DNA of 64,000 bases, taken from contig NZ_AUEW01000012.1 in the NCBI RefSeq assembly GCF_000426185.1, forward strand, positions 1 through 64,000, in the 5' to 3' direction. This document shows, one piece after another, positions 1 to 9,196 of this stretch (within the stretch, counting starts at the first letter, position 1; every line of letters starts with the position of its first letter). Under the pieces are notes generated by a model, which searched no databases, was not told where the DNA came from, and worked only from the letters and a program-made list of their open reading frames with translations. Source of the stretch: Cellulomonas sp. URHD0024. GTDB lineage: Bacteria > Actinomycetota > Actinomycetes > Actinomycetales > Cellulomonadaceae. The position numbers and the translations under genes were made by a program.

Positions 1-311
1 GCACCCGTCACGCACGGACCGTTCAGCACGGTGTCCGTCAGCGTCGACGCCTGATCCTGCAACCCCGTCGGCGCCGGCGGCTGACACGCCACCCCCCGCC
101 GCAGCTCACTGAGCCGCAGATCTACCGCCACTGTGCTGCGTTGAGAGGACCGCAAATCGCGCTCGCCCGCGCCTGCAGCCAACGTGACTGCATCCTGATC
201 GGCAGTGGCTGTCGTTTCTTGCCCGATGCTCGGCGGTTGCGCACCGACCGTTGTGGCCCCGCATACGACAATCGAGACGGCAAGTGCGCCAGCCAGCACG
301 AATCGCCTCAT
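1..311 (-). CDS. Secreted protein of unknown function, 3' part cut by window edge
   Basis: An open frame starts with ATG at 311 and runs off the left edge (about 103 codons visible). The first ~24 residues form a classical signal peptide: MRRF, then a hydrophobic core (VLAGALAVSIVVCGATTV) ending at GAQ. This implies export. The start overlaps the stop of the DUF6318 lipoprotein by one base (TGATG), so the two are probably translationally coupled and work together at the envelope. Two cysteines are visible in the mature part. I recognise no domain and the C-terminus is missing. The call rests on the signal peptide and the coupling. Confidence 0.55.
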   Translation of the reverse strand, partial: MRRFVLAGALAVSIVVCGATTVGAQPPSIGQETTATADQDAVTLAAGAGERDLRSSQRSTVAVDLRLSELRRGVACQPPAPTGLQDQASTLTDTVLNGPCVTG

Positions 312-925
312 CAGGAGACCGGCGTGACATCGACTTCGCGGACGGACCAGCCCGCTTTCCATTCAAGGGCGATGGCGAGTTTGAACTGGGCGGCAGGAGC
401 GCGATCCACCACGGTCCCTGCAGAGTCGAGTTCCAACCCAGCCGCCTGATCCATGACGACGTTGACGAGGTAGAACGCCGAAGGGCTGACCTCCGCCGCG
501 GATACGTCCGCAACAGTCACCGCTCCGCCCGAGCCCTTGTGCGCCGCACTCGCCTGAGTTGCCACGTGGTCGTCCACGCTGCCGCAGAAAACGCAAGACG
601 GGTCGGCTAGGGCATCCCATTCCGCGAGGTCAGCGGTCGCGTAAACGTACGGGTACAGATGGAGGAAGTACTCCGCCACGGCCGCGGCGTTGTCGGCGGT
701 GGGTGGGCCGTCCATCGCCGATGGGCGCTCGGGCTTGATCGTCACGTCGACCGCTTGGGATGTCGGGGTCGGGGTCGACGTGGGTGTCGGGGTACGAGCT
801 GGCGCGGTCGTCGTCGTCGGGTCCGGGTCCTTCGTCGCGTCGCTCGTGCAACCCGCGGTGAGCAGCAGACCGCCCAGCAGCGCCACGGACGCGAGCGAGC
901 GACGGGTCCTTCTCCCCCTGAGCAT
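311..925 (-). CDS. DUF6318-type lipoprotein
   Basis: This 204-residue protein has a lipoprotein signal: an Arg-rich N-terminus, a hydrophobic stretch and the lipobox LTAGC with Cys at about position 26. A Thr/Pro-rich linker (about 35-60) follows, then a globular domain with an aromatic segment (YFLHLYPYVYAT), a W, and the pair CVFCG. The W...CxxC arrangement fits the DUF6318 family of actinobacterial lipoproteins, whose function is unknown. It is predicted to be anchored to the outer face of the membrane. It forms a coupled pair with the partial secreted gene downstream. The DUF assignment is from memory of the family pattern. Confidence 0.75.
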   Translation of the reverse strand: MLRGRRTRRSLASVALLGGLLLTAGCTSDATKDPDPTTTTAPARTPTPTSTPTPTSQAVDVTIKPERPSAMDGPPTADNAAAVAEYFLHLYPYVYATADLAEWDALADPSCVFCGSVDDHVATQASAAHKGSGGAVTVADVSAAEVSPSAFYLVNVVMDQAAGLELDSAGTVVDRAPAAQFKLAIALEWKAGWSVREVDVTPVS

Positions 926-1181
926 GCGCAGAACCTACCGAAACCGGACAGGCGGCGGGGGCGGTTCTCCACAGCGCGGTCGGTCGGGCCTGGCGTAGTC
1001 GCGCGAACCCAGCGCCACTTGGTACGGGAGTCGCTGGAGTGACCTCAGATGGCGCCCGACCAGTCACACGGGTACCACGCGTCCCAGGAGGCGCTAGGTC
1101 GATACGAACCACCGCGCACAACGCGATCGGAGCGCGGAACCAGTCGAGCGAGTCCGCGGAGAGACCGACGCAGCGCCAGAC

Positions 1182-2864
1182 CTACCGCGCCCGCTCCACG
1201 CGGCCCACGTCCCAGACCGGCTCCGGCGTCTCGATCACGTCGCCGTCGGCGCCGAACACCAGGAACCGGTCGAACGTGCGCGTGAACCAGCGGTCGTGCG
1301 TCACCGCCAGGACGGTCCCCTCGAACGCGGCCAGACCCGTCTCCAGCGCCTCCGCCGAGTGCAGGTCGAGGTTGTCGGTGGGCTCGTCGAGAAGCAGGAG
1401 CGTCGCTCCCCCGAGCTCGAGCAGCAGGATCTGCAGGCGGGCCTGCTGACCGCCGGAGAGCGTCTCGTACCGCTGCTCGGCGGCGCCGACGAGCTCGTAC
1501 CGGTCCAGCGCCTTGGACGCCTGCTCCCGGCCGATGCCGGAACGATGCCCGTCGCCGCGATTCAGGATCTCGAGCAGCGTGCGGCCGACGAGCTCCGGGT
1601 GCCCGTGGTTCTGCGCGAACCACCCGGGACGCACGCGCGGGCCGAGGACGACGCGGCCGGTGTGCTTCACCGGCGCGACGGGGGTGTCGTCGGCGGGCTC
1701 GTGCTCGGGGCTCGGGTCGCTGCCGCCCGCGGCCAGCAGGCGCAGGAAGTGCGACTTGCCCGACCCGTTGGAGCCCAGGACCGCGACGCGCTCGCCGAAC
1801 CAGACCTCGAGGTCGAACGGCTTCATCAGACCGGTCAGCTCGAGACCGGAAGCGACGACCGCTCGCTTCGCCGTCCGGCCGCCGTGCAGCCGGACGCGGA
1901 CGTTCTGCTCGCGGGCCAGCAGGGTGGGCGGACCGGCGTCCTCGAACTTGCGCAGCCGCGTCTGGGCGGCCTGGTAGCGGGAGGCCAGACCGTCGTTGAA
2001 CGCCGACTTGGTCTTGAGCGTGAGCACCAGCTCCTTGAGCTTGGCGTGCTCCTCCTCCCATCGTCGCAACAGCTCTTCCATCCGAGAACGCCGGTCTTCC
2101 CGGGCCTGGTGGTAGGTGCCGAAGCCGCCGCCATGCACCCAGACCGTCGCGCCCATGACGCCTGGCTCGAGGGTGGCCACCTGGGTGGCGACGTTCGCCA
2201 GCATCTCGCGGTCGTGAGACACGAACAGGACGGTCTTGTTCGAGGCGCGCAGCTTCTCCTCGAGCCAGCGCTTGGTCGGCACGTCGAGCGCGTTGTCGGG
2301 TTCGTCGAGCAGCAGGACCTCGTCGGGACCCCGCAGGAGCGCCTCCAGGACCAACCGCTTCTGCTCACCGCCGGACAGCGAGCGCACCTCGCGGTGCTGG
2401 GCCTCGTCGAACGGGATGCTCAGCACGGCGTCGGTGACCCGGTCCCAGCCGGCCTCCGCCTCGTAGCCGCCCACGTCGGCCCAGTCGACCAGGGCCTGCG
2501 CGTACCGCATCTGCGACGGCTCGTCGTCGGTCTCCATGATCGCGATCTCAGCGGCGCTCAGCTCGACGGCGGCGTCGCGCACCGCGGGCACCGCCAGCGA
2601 GGACAGCAGGTCCCGGATGGACCGGTCGTCATCGATCCGGCCGATGTCCTGGCGCATGATCCCGAGCCCGCCGCTGCGCCCGACCGAACCTGCGTGCGGC
2701 TGCTCGTCGCCCGCGACGATCCGCAGCAGCGTGGTCTTGCCCGCACCGTTGGGTCCGACGAGGGCCACCCGCGCTCCGTCACCGACCCGGAAGGTGACGT
2801 CGTCGAGGAGCGGACGGCCGTCGGAGAGCACGTAGCCGATACCGCCGATGTCGAGGTGACCCAT
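1182..2864 (-). CDS. ABC-F family ATPase (ribosome-associated type)
   Basis: The 560-residue protein has two ABC ATPase domains on one chain and no membrane segments, the layout of ABC-F proteins that act on the ribosome rather than in transport. Domain 1 has Walker A GPNGAGKT at about 37-44, signature LSGGEQKR and Walker B LLLDEPDN. Domain 2 has GSNGSGKS, signature LSGGQQAR and LLLDEPTDN. The segment between them is rich in charged helix, like the P-site tRNA interaction motif region. I chose ATG at 2864 because the family starts near MGHLDIGG; an in-frame start eight codons earlier adds nothing conserved. Both antibiotic-protection and housekeeping ABC-F members look like this, so the specific role is open. 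It is divergent from the DUF5709 gene. Confidence 0.9.
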   Translation of the reverse strand: MGHLDIGGIGYVLSDGRPLLDDVTFRVGDGARVALVGPNGAGKTTLLRIVAGDEQPHAGSVGRSGGLGIMRQDIGRIDDDRSIRDLLSSLAVPAVRDAAVELSAAEIAIMETDDEPSQMRYAQALVDWADVGGYEAEAGWDRVTDAVLSIPFDEAQHREVRSLSGGEQKRLVLEALLRGPDEVLLLDEPDNALDVPTKRWLEEKLRASNKTVLFVSHDREMLANVATQVATLEPGVMGATVWVHGGGFGTYHQAREDRRSRMEELLRRWEEEHAKLKELVLTLKTKSAFNDGLASRYQAAQTRLRKFEDAGPPTLLAREQNVRVRLHGGRTAKRAVVASGLELTGLMKPFDLEVWFGERVAVLGSNGSGKSHFLRLLAAGGSDPSPEHEPADDTPVAPVKHTGRVVLGPRVRPGWFAQNHGHPELVGRTLLEILNRGDGHRSGIGREQASKALDRYELVGAAEQRYETLSGGQQARLQILLLELGGATLLLLDEPTDNLDLHSAEALETGLAAFEGTVLAVTHDRWFTRTFDRFLVFGADGDVIETPEPVWDVGRVERAR

Positions 2865-2945
2865 ACGACCAGTGTCCCCTGCGCGCACGAGTCAGCAGCA
2901 CTCCAATACTGGCGCGCAGCCACGGCGGGTGCGAGGGTCGGTGGC

Positions 2946-3395
2946 ATGAGCTACGACACCTCCGGGACCAGCAGCGACCCCGAGCTCGACAGCGAGGGCG
3001 ACACCGACCAGCTCTCCAGCGAGGACACCCTCCTGGACCGGGGGGTGGACGACCTCCTCGACGAGGGCTACTCGGTGCCGCTACGCCCGCGATCGACCCA
3101 CTACGGCGAGACCCCGTGGGAAGAGGCGCACCGCGAGACGATCGACCAGCGCATCGGCCAGGAGGAGCCCGAGGTCTGGGAGGCGCGCCAGATCCCGCTC
3201 GACGACCGGGAGCAGTACCGCGCGGGGCGGCTCGTCGAGGACGACGGCGCCGTCTCGGCCGGCGGTACGGACGGGTTCGCGATCGACGCCGGCATCTCGG
3301 GCGGCGCAGCGAGCGCCGAGGAGGCCGCAGTCCACCTGATCGCCGAGGAGTTCGTCGACGAGTCCCGCTACCACGACGACGACGACGAGATCTGA
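2946..3395 (+). CDS. DUF5709 acidic cytoplasmic protein
   Basis: The ATG at 2946 opens a 149-residue, strongly acidic protein with no signal peptide or membrane segment. It contains the pattern LLDRGVDDLLDEGYSVPLRP, then GETPWEEA and ETIDQRIGQEEPE, which matches my memory of the actinobacterial DUF5709 family. The middle is Gly/Ala-rich and the C-terminus ends in an Asp run (HDDDDEI). The function of this family is not known. It is transcribed alone, divergent from the ABC-F gene with about 80 bp between the starts, and converges on truA with a gap of only 5 bp between stop codons. Confidence 0.8.
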   Translation: MSYDTSGTSSDPELDSEGDTDQLSSEDTLLDRGVDDLLDEGYSVPLRPRSTHYGETPWEEAHRETIDQRIGQEEPEVWEARQIPLDDREQYRAGRLVEDDGAVSAGGTDGFAIDAGISGGAASAEEAAVHLIAEEFVDESRYHDDDDEI

Positions 3396-3400
3396 GGGTC

Positions 3401-4285
3401 CTACCCGCAGCAGCCCGCGTTCGCCGGTCGGGGGTCGACGTCGTGCGCCTCCCTGCGAGCGCGCGTCTGCGCGGCTCGCGCCCCGAGCTCCTCGTCGGCC
3501 GGATAACCCACCTCTTCCAGGGTCAACCCGTGCGCAGGCACCACGTGCGCACCAGCCAGCCGGCTCTTCGCGGCGAGCAGCTCGGCGGGCCAGCTCGGGC
3601 CGCGGCGCCCCTCGCCCACGGCCACGCTCGCGCCGACCAGGGTCCGCACCATGGAGTGGCAGAAGGCGTCGGCCTGCACGGTCGCGACGACGAGTCCCGC
3701 GTCCGGCCCGTCGAGCGGCCTCGACCAGCGGAAGACCTCCAGCGTGCGGATCGTGGTGGCCCCGGGACGCGGCTTGCAGTACGACGCGAAGTCGTGGCGG
3801 CCTTGGAGCGGTGTGCCCGCGCGATCCATCGCCTCGACGTCCAGCGGCCGCCGGTGCCAGAGCACGTGAGCGCGGGCCAGCGGGTCCCGCCGAGCAGCGT
3901 CGTCGCAGATCCGGTAGGTGTAGCGCCGCCGGAGTGCTGAGAACCGCGCGTCGAATCCCTCCGGCGCACGGGTCACGGCGTGGACGACCAGATCTGTCGG
4001 CAGGACACCGTCCAGCCGGGTGAGCAGCGCCTCGGCGATCGGCCGCTCCGCGCGCCCGCGCGAACGTTCCAGGAGATCGACCGGGATGTCGACATGTGCC
4101 ACCTGTCCACGCGCGTGCACACCCGAGTCCGTCCGGCCGGCGACGGTCACCCGCGGTGGTCCGTCGGTGCGCAGCACCATGCCGAGCGCATCCTCGAGCA
4201 GGCCCTGGACCGTCCGCAGCCCCGGCTGCACCGCCCAGCCCGCGAACGCGGAGCCGTCGTAGGCCAGGTCCAGCCGCAGTCGCAT
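3401..4285 (-). CDS. truA: tRNA pseudouridine(38-40) synthase TruA
   Basis: TruA isomerises uridines 38-40 in the anticodon arm of many tRNAs. The 294-residue product starts MRLRLDLAYDGSAFAGW and carries the catalytic motif AGRTDSGVHARGQVAH, with the nucleophilic Asp at position 53. Later family segments are also visible (RRRYTYRI, HDFASYCK, FCHSMVRTLVG). Length is normal for the family. I chose ATG 4285 because the family begins at this segment; a GTG further upstream is possible. In many actinobacteria truA follows rplQ directly. Here three genes separate them, so the ancestral rplQ-truA pair has been opened. Stop-to-stop distance to the convergent DUF5709 gene is 5 bp. Confidence 0.95.
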   Translation of the reverse strand: MRLRLDLAYDGSAFAGWAVQPGLRTVQGLLEDALGMVLRTDGPPRVTVAGRTDSGVHARGQVAHVDIPVDLLERSRGRAERPIAEALLTRLDGVLPTDLVVHAVTRAPEGFDARFSALRRRYTYRICDDAARRDPLARAHVLWHRRPLDVEAMDRAGTPLQGRHDFASYCKPRPGATTIRTLEVFRWSRPLDGPDAGLVVATVQADAFCHSMVRTLVGASVAVGEGRRGPSWPAELLAAKSRLAGAHVVPAHGLTLEEVGYPADEELGARAAQTRARREAHDVDPRPANAGCCG

Positions 4286-4490
4286 GACGGGAGCTGTGCG
4301 GTCGTCGTCGCCCGGGCTCACGTTCACGGGTCCACACGCTAGTCGTCGCGCGCCCCACCTCGACGCGCCGCGCCACCCTCGGGACACCGTGAACAGCGAT
4401 GTGGATGCGCGCGACGCCGTCCAGGTCGGTCTCGGCGCTCGCGAGCCGAGGCGGTCGGCGTCCTCCGCGTCCCCTCGATAGCGTGGCCAC

Positions 4491-5258
4491 GTGTCCGCGA
4501 CCGAAGGAGACCTGTTCACGCTCGCCGTCGACTGCGGCGGCGGCGGGATCAAGGCGTCCGTGCTCGACTCCGCGGGCACCCTGCACGCCCCGGCGGTCCG
4601 CGTCGCGACGCCTTATCCGCTGCCCCCCGACCGGCTGGTGTCGACGATCGCCGACATCGCCTCCGAGCTCCCCGCGGCCGACCGCGTCACGGTCGGCATG
4701 CCGGGAATGATCCGGCACGGTGTCGTCGTCGCGACCCCGCACTACGTCACACGCAGCGGACCTCGCAGCGCCGTGGACCCCGACCTGCTCGCTGCCTGGA
4801 CCGGCTGCGACATCCGCGCCGGCGTCGAGGCGAGGCTCGGGCTGCCGACGCTGGTCCTCAACGACGCCGAGGTGCACGGTGCCGGCGTCGTCTCGGGCAC
4901 CGGCATCGAGCTCGTCCTGACCCTGGGGACCGGTCTGGGTTCGGCGCTCTTCGACGGCGGTCAGCTCGCGCCGCACCTCGAGCTCTCGCACGCGCCAGTC
5001 CGTTGGGGCGTCACGTACGACGTCTACATCGGGCAGAACGAACGCGCCCATCTCGGCGACGGCCTCTGGTCCCGTCGCGTGCGTCGCGTTGTCGAGGGGC
5101 TGCGTCCGGTGTTCTTGTGGGACCGCCTCTACCTCGGCGGTGGCAACGCCCGGCAGGTCACGCCGCAGGTGCTGGCGAGGCTCGGCGACGACGTCGTGGT
5201 CGTACCGAACCAGGCGGGCATCGTCGGCGGCGTCAGAGCCTGGTCCCTCGGCCGCTGA
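4491..5258 (+). CDS. ROK / polyphosphate-glucokinase-like kinase
   Basis: This 255-residue protein (GTG start) has the actin-like ATPase fold signatures of the ROK superfamily: phosphate-1 loop LAVDCGGGGIK at 11-21, the catalytic segment LNDAEVHGAG, phosphate-2 LTLGTGLGSALFDGG, and a late YLGGGNAR adenosine motif. Short length and the loop sequence make it closer to the polyphosphate/ATP glucokinase branch than to ROK repressors: there is no helix-turn-helix, and the Cys-rich zinc motif of classical ROK proteins is absent. The likely substrate is a hexose, but this cannot be read from the sequence. It is followed after 16 bp by a protein of unknown function on the same strand. Confidence 0.75.
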   Translation: MSATEGDLFTLAVDCGGGGIKASVLDSAGTLHAPAVRVATPYPLPPDRLVSTIADIASELPAADRVTVGMPGMIRHGVVVATPHYVTRSGPRSAVDPDLLAAWTGCDIRAGVEARLGLPTLVLNDAEVHGAGVVSGTGIELVLTLGTGLGSALFDGGQLAPHLELSHAPVRWGVTYDVYIGQNERAHLGDGLWSRRVRRVVEGLRPVFLWDRLYLGGGNARQVTPQVLARLGDDVVVVPNQAGIVGGVRAWSLGR

Positions 5259-5274
5259 CTCCTACACTCCCCGG

Positions 5275-6171
5275 ATGGCCCTCTTCTCGCGGCGACCGAC
5301 CCCCGTCCCCGACCCATCGCTGCCGATGCTGTCGGTCGACGACGCCGAGTGGCTGCGCGCGACCGCGGTCGCGGAGTTCGCCCGCGCCGGTGCGCCCGAC
5401 CCACGCGCCGTCGACGACTACCTGGTCGACGCCACCGGTGCCGTCTACGGGCTCGGCAACCTTGCGGCGATGCTCGGCGCGACACCCAAGCGCCAGCGCA
5501 CCGACGCCGTGCGCGAGCACGCCCGGATCATCGTGACGGCCCAGCACCGCACCGAGCCGACGACGATCGACGACGTCGCCCACCTCGTCGTCGCTCGCGT
5601 CATGAGCTCGGAGGTCCCTGGCGACGGACCTGACCTGGCGCCCGGGCTCGTCGTGCGGGCCTGCATCGACTATCCCGAGAGCGTCTCGACACTCGGCTCC
5701 CTCGAGGCCTTCGGGGGCTGGGCAGCCGTCGAGCCGCTCGCCCTCTCCAACCTGCGACGGCTCCCGGTCCCGACGCACAAGCAGTCCGTCGCGCCGGGCG
5801 GAGGCGTCGTCCACATGCTCTGGTCCGACGACCTGTTCGGTGCGAGCAGGCTGCTCCTCCTCGACGAGCTGCTCTCCCGGCTGCTGCAGCTCGAGCGGCC
5901 GGCACACGGTGTGCTGGTCGCCGTGCCGCACCGGCACCTCCTGGTGCTGCACGTGGTCGAGGACGCCTCAGTCGTCACCGCCATGCAGTCCATGGTGCGG
6001 GTCGCCCTCGCGGGCTTGGACGCGCCCGGACCCGTCAGCCCGTTCGTCTACTACCGCGACCCGGCCGGGATCCTCCAGCAGGTCTCGCAGATCGGGGAGG
6101 ACGGGAGCGTTCAGATCTCGGTCACCGGTGCGTTCGCCGACGCGATGAACGGCCTCGGGCTCACCTCCTGA
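5275..6171 (+). CDS. Conserved hypothetical protein
   Basis: The 298-residue product (ATG 5275) has no signal peptide and no membrane segment. An N-terminal helical part (about 20-110) is followed by an alpha/beta part with hydrophobic strands such as HGVLVAVPHRHLLVLHVV and QSMVRVALAGL. The late segment VSPFVYYRDPAGILQQVSQI and the ending VQISVTGAFADAMNGLGL resemble the closing strands of a globular enzyme-like domain. I do not recognise the family. It follows the ROK-like kinase by 16 bp and may be cotranscribed with it. Its last 61 bases overlap, tail to tail, the end of the hydrolase gene on the other strand. Confidence 0.7.
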   Translation: MALFSRRPTPVPDPSLPMLSVDDAEWLRATAVAEFARAGAPDPRAVDDYLVDATGAVYGLGNLAAMLGATPKRQRTDAVREHARIIVTAQHRTEPTTIDDVAHLVVARVMSSEVPGDGPDLAPGLVVRACIDYPESVSTLGSLEAFGGWAAVEPLALSNLRRLPVPTHKQSVAPGGGVVHMLWSDDLFGASRLLLLDELLSRLLQLERPAHGVLVAVPHRHLLVLHVVEDASVVTAMQSMVRVALAGLDAPGPVSPFVYYRDPAGILQQVSQIGEDGSVQISVTGAFADAMNGLGLTS

Positions 6172-6884
6172 CCGTTGCGGTCCTCGACCTCGGCCAGTGC
6201 CTCCAGCAGCACGCGCGTGAACCTTGCAGGCTGGACCAGGTTCACCAGGTGCGTGGCACCCGGGACGACGACGAGCCGCCCGTCACGGCAGGCAGCCAGG
6301 AAGCGGCGTTCCTCACCGCGGAAGTGGTCGAGGCGGCCGTTCACCAGCCACACCGGTGCCTCGACGCGGCCCAGGTCCTCCAACGGCGTCGCCGCCGCCA
6401 TCTCGCGCAGCACGTCGTCGGTGACCTCCAGCGCGAACCCGCCCGCGCCGGCATCTGCGGCTCCCGTGGGCGGCAGCGCGAGATCGACGAAGAACTGGTT
6501 CAGCCGCGCACCCCCGTCGGGCAGCCGGACGATGTACCGCGCCCCGAACGCCCACCCCGAGAGCAGGATGCGGTGCGGACGCGTCGAGCACGACGCAGCG
6601 AGCAGCCCCCTCACCTGCTCGGGGTGTCTCGCAGCGTGCCGGATGGCGACGTAGCCACCGAGGGACAGTCCGCCGACGAACGCGCCGCCACCGACCTCGT
6701 CGACCGCAACGGCCACGGTGTCCACGGCTGCGTCCAGCGTGAACGGTTCGCCGATCCGGGAACCGTGCCCCGGCAGATCCACCGCGACCGCCGTCCGACC
6801 GGCGCGCTCCAGCGACTCGAGCTGCGCCCGCCACATCGTCCGCGACGTCCGCAGCCCGTGCACCAGCACGACGGGCACGCTCAT
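6111..6884 (-). CDS. Alpha/beta hydrolase
   Basis: The 257-residue alpha/beta-hydrolase-fold enzyme shows the oxyanion segment VLVHGLRTSRTMW near the N-terminus and VDLPGHGSR. The nucleophile elbow is GLSLG with Ser at 74, the late acid is in NGRLDHF and the catalytic His in PGATHLVN. It is an esterase/lipase-like enzyme of unknown substrate and is predicted cytoplasmic. ATG 6884 is preferred because an upstream start adds only a non-conserved decapeptide. It lies just downstream of the strong rplQ terminator, so it probably has its own promoter. The C-terminal tail (about 20 residues) is encoded antisense to the end of the neighbouring hypothetical gene. Confidence 0.88.
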   Translation of the reverse strand: MSVPVVLVHGLRTSRTMWRAQLESLERAGRTAVAVDLPGHGSRIGEPFTLDAAVDTVAVAVDEVGGGAFVGGLSLGGYVAIRHAARHPEQVRGLLAASCSTRPHRILLSGWAFGARYIVRLPDGGARLNQFFVDLALPPTGAADAGAGGFALEVTDDVLREMAAATPLEDLGRVEAPVWLVNGRLDHFRGEERRFLAACRDGRLVVVPGATHLVNLVQPARFTRVLLEALAEVEDRNGQEVSPRPFIASANAPVTEI

Positions 6885-6925
6885 GATCGCGACTCTAGGC
6901 ACGCACGCAGACACCCGCCAGACAG

Positions 6926-6964
6926 CGAGAGGGCCCGGAACCTGTGCGGTTCCGGGCCCTCTCG
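6926..6964 (-). terminator. Rho-independent terminator of the rplQ operon
   Basis: A perfect 17-bp inverted repeat (6926-6942 with 6948-6964) surrounds a 5-base loop, 9 bases past the rplQ stop. The stem is built on GAGAGGGCCCGG. It ends the long alpha operon transcript. The U-tract is poor, as is usual in high-GC actinobacteria. Confidence 0.9.
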
Positions 6965-6973
6965 TGAGCTGCG

Positions 6974-7516
6974 TCAGGCCTTGTCGGCCTCGGGCGCGTC
7001 GGTCTCCTCGACCGCAGCGTCCTCGACGGGTGCATCCTCGACCGGAGCGTCCACGACAGCGTCCTCGGCCTTGTCGGCGTCGTCGGCCTTCTTCGCCTTC
7101 GGCGCAGCCTTCGCGGCGGCCTTGGTGGCCTCCTTCACGACGGCCTGCTTCGGGGAGAGGGGCTCGAGCACGAGCTCGATGACGGCCATCGGGGCGTTGT
7201 CGCCCTTGCGGGGGCCGATCTTGGTGATGCGCGTGTAGCCACCCTGACGCTCGGCGACAGCCGGCGCGATCTCGGTGAACAGCACGTGCACGACGGACTT
7301 GTCCTTGACGACGGTCATCACGCGGCGGCGGGCGTGCAGGTCACCACGCTTGGCGAACGTGATGAGGCGCTCGGCGAGCGGACGCAGGCGCTTGGCCTTC
7401 GTCTCGGTCGTCGTGATGCGCTTGTGCTCGAACAGCTGCGTCGCGAGGTTCGCGAGGATCAGCCGCTCGTGCGCCGGTCCGCCACCGAGCCGGGGACCCT
7501 TGGTGGGCGTAGGCAT
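6974..7516 (-). CDS. rplQ: 50S ribosomal protein L17
   Basis: L17 is a large-subunit protein near the exit tunnel. The first ~120 residues are canonical ([12 protein letters not shown], then [13 protein letters not shown] and the GGYTRI segment). The remaining ~60 residues form an Ala/Lys/Asp/Glu-rich low-complexity tail ending DAPEADKA, which is far longer than in E. coli L17 (about 127 residues). Such tails occur in actinobacteria. It follows rpoA by 73 bp and is the last gene of the alpha operon before a perfect terminator hairpin. Confidence 0.97.
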   Translation of the reverse strand: MPTPTKGPRLGGGPAHERLILANLATQLFEHKRITTTETKAKRLRPLAERLITFAKRGDLHARRRVMTVVKDKSVVHVLFTEIAPAVAERQGGYTRITKIGPRKGDNAPMAVIELVLEPLSPKQAVVKEATKAAAKAAPKAKKADDADKAEDAVVDAPVEDAPVEDAAVEETDAPEADKA

Positions 7517-7589
7517 GGTTATTACTCCTTGAGTTCCAGTGATGGGCTACCAACGGACCCAGTCGGGCAGGTCCGTGGTTTCCCCGGCG

Positions 7590-8600
7590 TCAGTACTGCT
7601 CGTCCTCGACGAAGTCGCCCTCGTCGTCGCCGTAGTAGGCGGTGGCGGACGGGTCGAAGTCGAGCGGGCTGTCCTTGAGCGTCAGGCCGAGCTCGGCGAG
7701 CTTCTCCTTGACCTCGGTGATGGACTTCGCGCCGAAGTTGCGGATGTCCAGCAGGTCGGCCTCGGAGCGTGCAACGAGCTCACCCACGGAGTGGATGCCC
7801 TCACGCTTGAGGCAGTTGTAGGAGCGGATCGTGAGCTGCAGGTCCTCGATCGGCAGGGCGAGGTCGGCGGCGAGCGCGGCGTCCGTCGGCGACGGGCCGA
7901 TCTCGATGCCCTCGGCCTCGACGTTGAGCTCGCGGGCCAGACCGAACAGCTCCACCAGCGTCTTACCGGCCGAGGCCAGCGCGTCGCGGGGGCCGATGGC
8001 CGACTTCGTCTCGACGTCGACGATCAGCTTGTCGAAGTCCGTGCGCTGCTCGACACGCGTCGCCTCGACCTTGTAGGTCACCTTGAGGACGGGCGAGTAG
8101 ATCGAGTCGACCGGGATGCGGCCGATCTCGGCGTCGAACGACTTGTTCTGGTTCGCCGACACGTAGCCACGGCCACGCTCGACAGTCAGCTCGATCTCGA
8201 GCTTGCCCTTGTCGTTCAGCGTCGCGAGGTGCAGGTCGGGGTTGTGGACCTCGACACCGGCCGGCGGCACGATGTCCGCGGCGGTGACCTCACCGGCACC
8301 CTGCTTGCGCAGGTACATCACGACGGGCTCGTCGTTCTCCGAGGAGACGACCAGCTGCTTGATGTTGAGGATGATCTCGGTGACGTCTTCCTTGACACCG
8401 GGGACCGTCGAGAACTCGTGGAGCACGCCGTCGATACGGATCGACGTGACGGCGGCACCCGGGATGGAGGACAGCAGCGTCCGGCGGAGCGAGTTGCCGA
8501 GCGTGTAGCCGAAACCCGGCTCCAGGGGCTCGATGGAGAACCGCGACCGGTTCTCCGAGATGACCTCTTCGGTCAGGGTGGGGCGCTGTGCAATCAGCAC
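7590..8600 (-). CDS. rpoA: RNA polymerase alpha subunit
   Basis: The 336-residue alpha subunit has the N-terminal assembly domain (about 1-230, containing [20 protein letters not shown]). The C-terminal domain (about 245-315) carries the helix-hairpin-helix with [14 protein letters not shown] and [15 protein letters not shown], which contacts UP elements and activators. The C-terminus is acidic. It sits between rpsK and rplQ in the standard alpha operon order, and its dosage is tied to ribosomal proteins. Length and sequence are typical. Confidence 0.98.
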   Translation of the reverse strand: MLIAQRPTLTEEVISENRSRFSIEPLEPGFGYTLGNSLRRTLLSSIPGAAVTSIRIDGVLHEFSTVPGVKEDVTEIILNIKQLVVSSENDEPVVMYLRKQGAGEVTAADIVPPAGVEVHNPDLHLATLNDKGKLEIELTVERGRGYVSANQNKSFDAEIGRIPVDSIYSPVLKVTYKVEATRVEQRTDFDKLIVDVETKSAIGPRDALASAGKTLVELFGLARELNVEAEGIEIGPSPTDAALAADLALPIEDLQLTIRSYNCLKREGIHSVGELVARSEADLLDIRNFGAKSITEVKEKLAELGLTLKDSPLDFDPSATAYYGDDEGDFVEDEQY

Positions 8601-8734
8601 GGTGTGTTTCCTCTCAGCGGGCGTCCGCCATATGACGCTGCGCAGTACTACGAGCCGACCTGGTCTCGGTCCACCTGGTCGGACGGACTGATGCCGGGCC
8701 GGTGCCCGAAGACACCGACCCGGCTACAACTGGG

Positions 8735-9136
8735 TCAGACGCGGCGGCGCTTGGGCGGACGGCAGCCGTTGTGCGCCTGGGGCGTGACGTCCTGGATCGA
8801 GCCGACCTCGAGGCCGGTCGCCTGGAGCGAGCGGATCGCGGTCTCACGGCCGGAGCCGGGGCCCTTGACGAAGACGTCGACCTTCTTCATCCCGTGCTCC
8901 TGAGCGCGGCGCGCAGCAGCCTCGGCGGCAAGCTGCGCCGCGAACGGCGTCGACTTGCGCGAGCCCTTGAAGCCCACCTGGCCCGACGAGGCGGACGCGA
9001 TGACGGCGCCCGACGGGTCGGTGATGGAGATGATCGTGTTGTTGAACGTGCTCTTGATGTGCGCCTGGCCGTGGGAGACGTTCTTCTTCTCCTTGCGGCG
9101 CGGCTTGCGCACGGCGGAACGGGTCTTGGGAGGCAT
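8735..9136 (-). CDS. rpsK: 30S ribosomal protein S11
   Basis: S11 lines the mRNA exit region of the 30S platform. The 133-residue protein begins with a basic tail ([18 protein letters not shown]) and contains the typical [16 protein letters not shown], the [20 protein letters not shown] segment and the ending [18 protein letters not shown]. It lies 60 bp after rpsM and 134 bp before rpoA. Confidence 0.98.
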   Translation of the reverse strand: MPPKTRSAVRKPRRKEKKNVSHGQAHIKSTFNNTIISITDPSGAVIASASSGQVGFKGSRKSTPFAAQLAAEAAARRAQEHGMKKVDVFVKGPGSGRETAIRSLQATGLEVGSIQDVTPQAHNGCRPPKRRRV

Positions 9137-9196
9137 TCTCTTCTTCTCTCGAGGTCTTGGCGGCTTGCCCTGGCGCGAGGCGCCCGGGGCGGAGGG

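Noticed and set aside
1045-2061. A second gene overlapping the ABC-F gene
   Set aside because: The frame is Arg/Gly/Pro-rich shadow of the ABC-F coding sequence.
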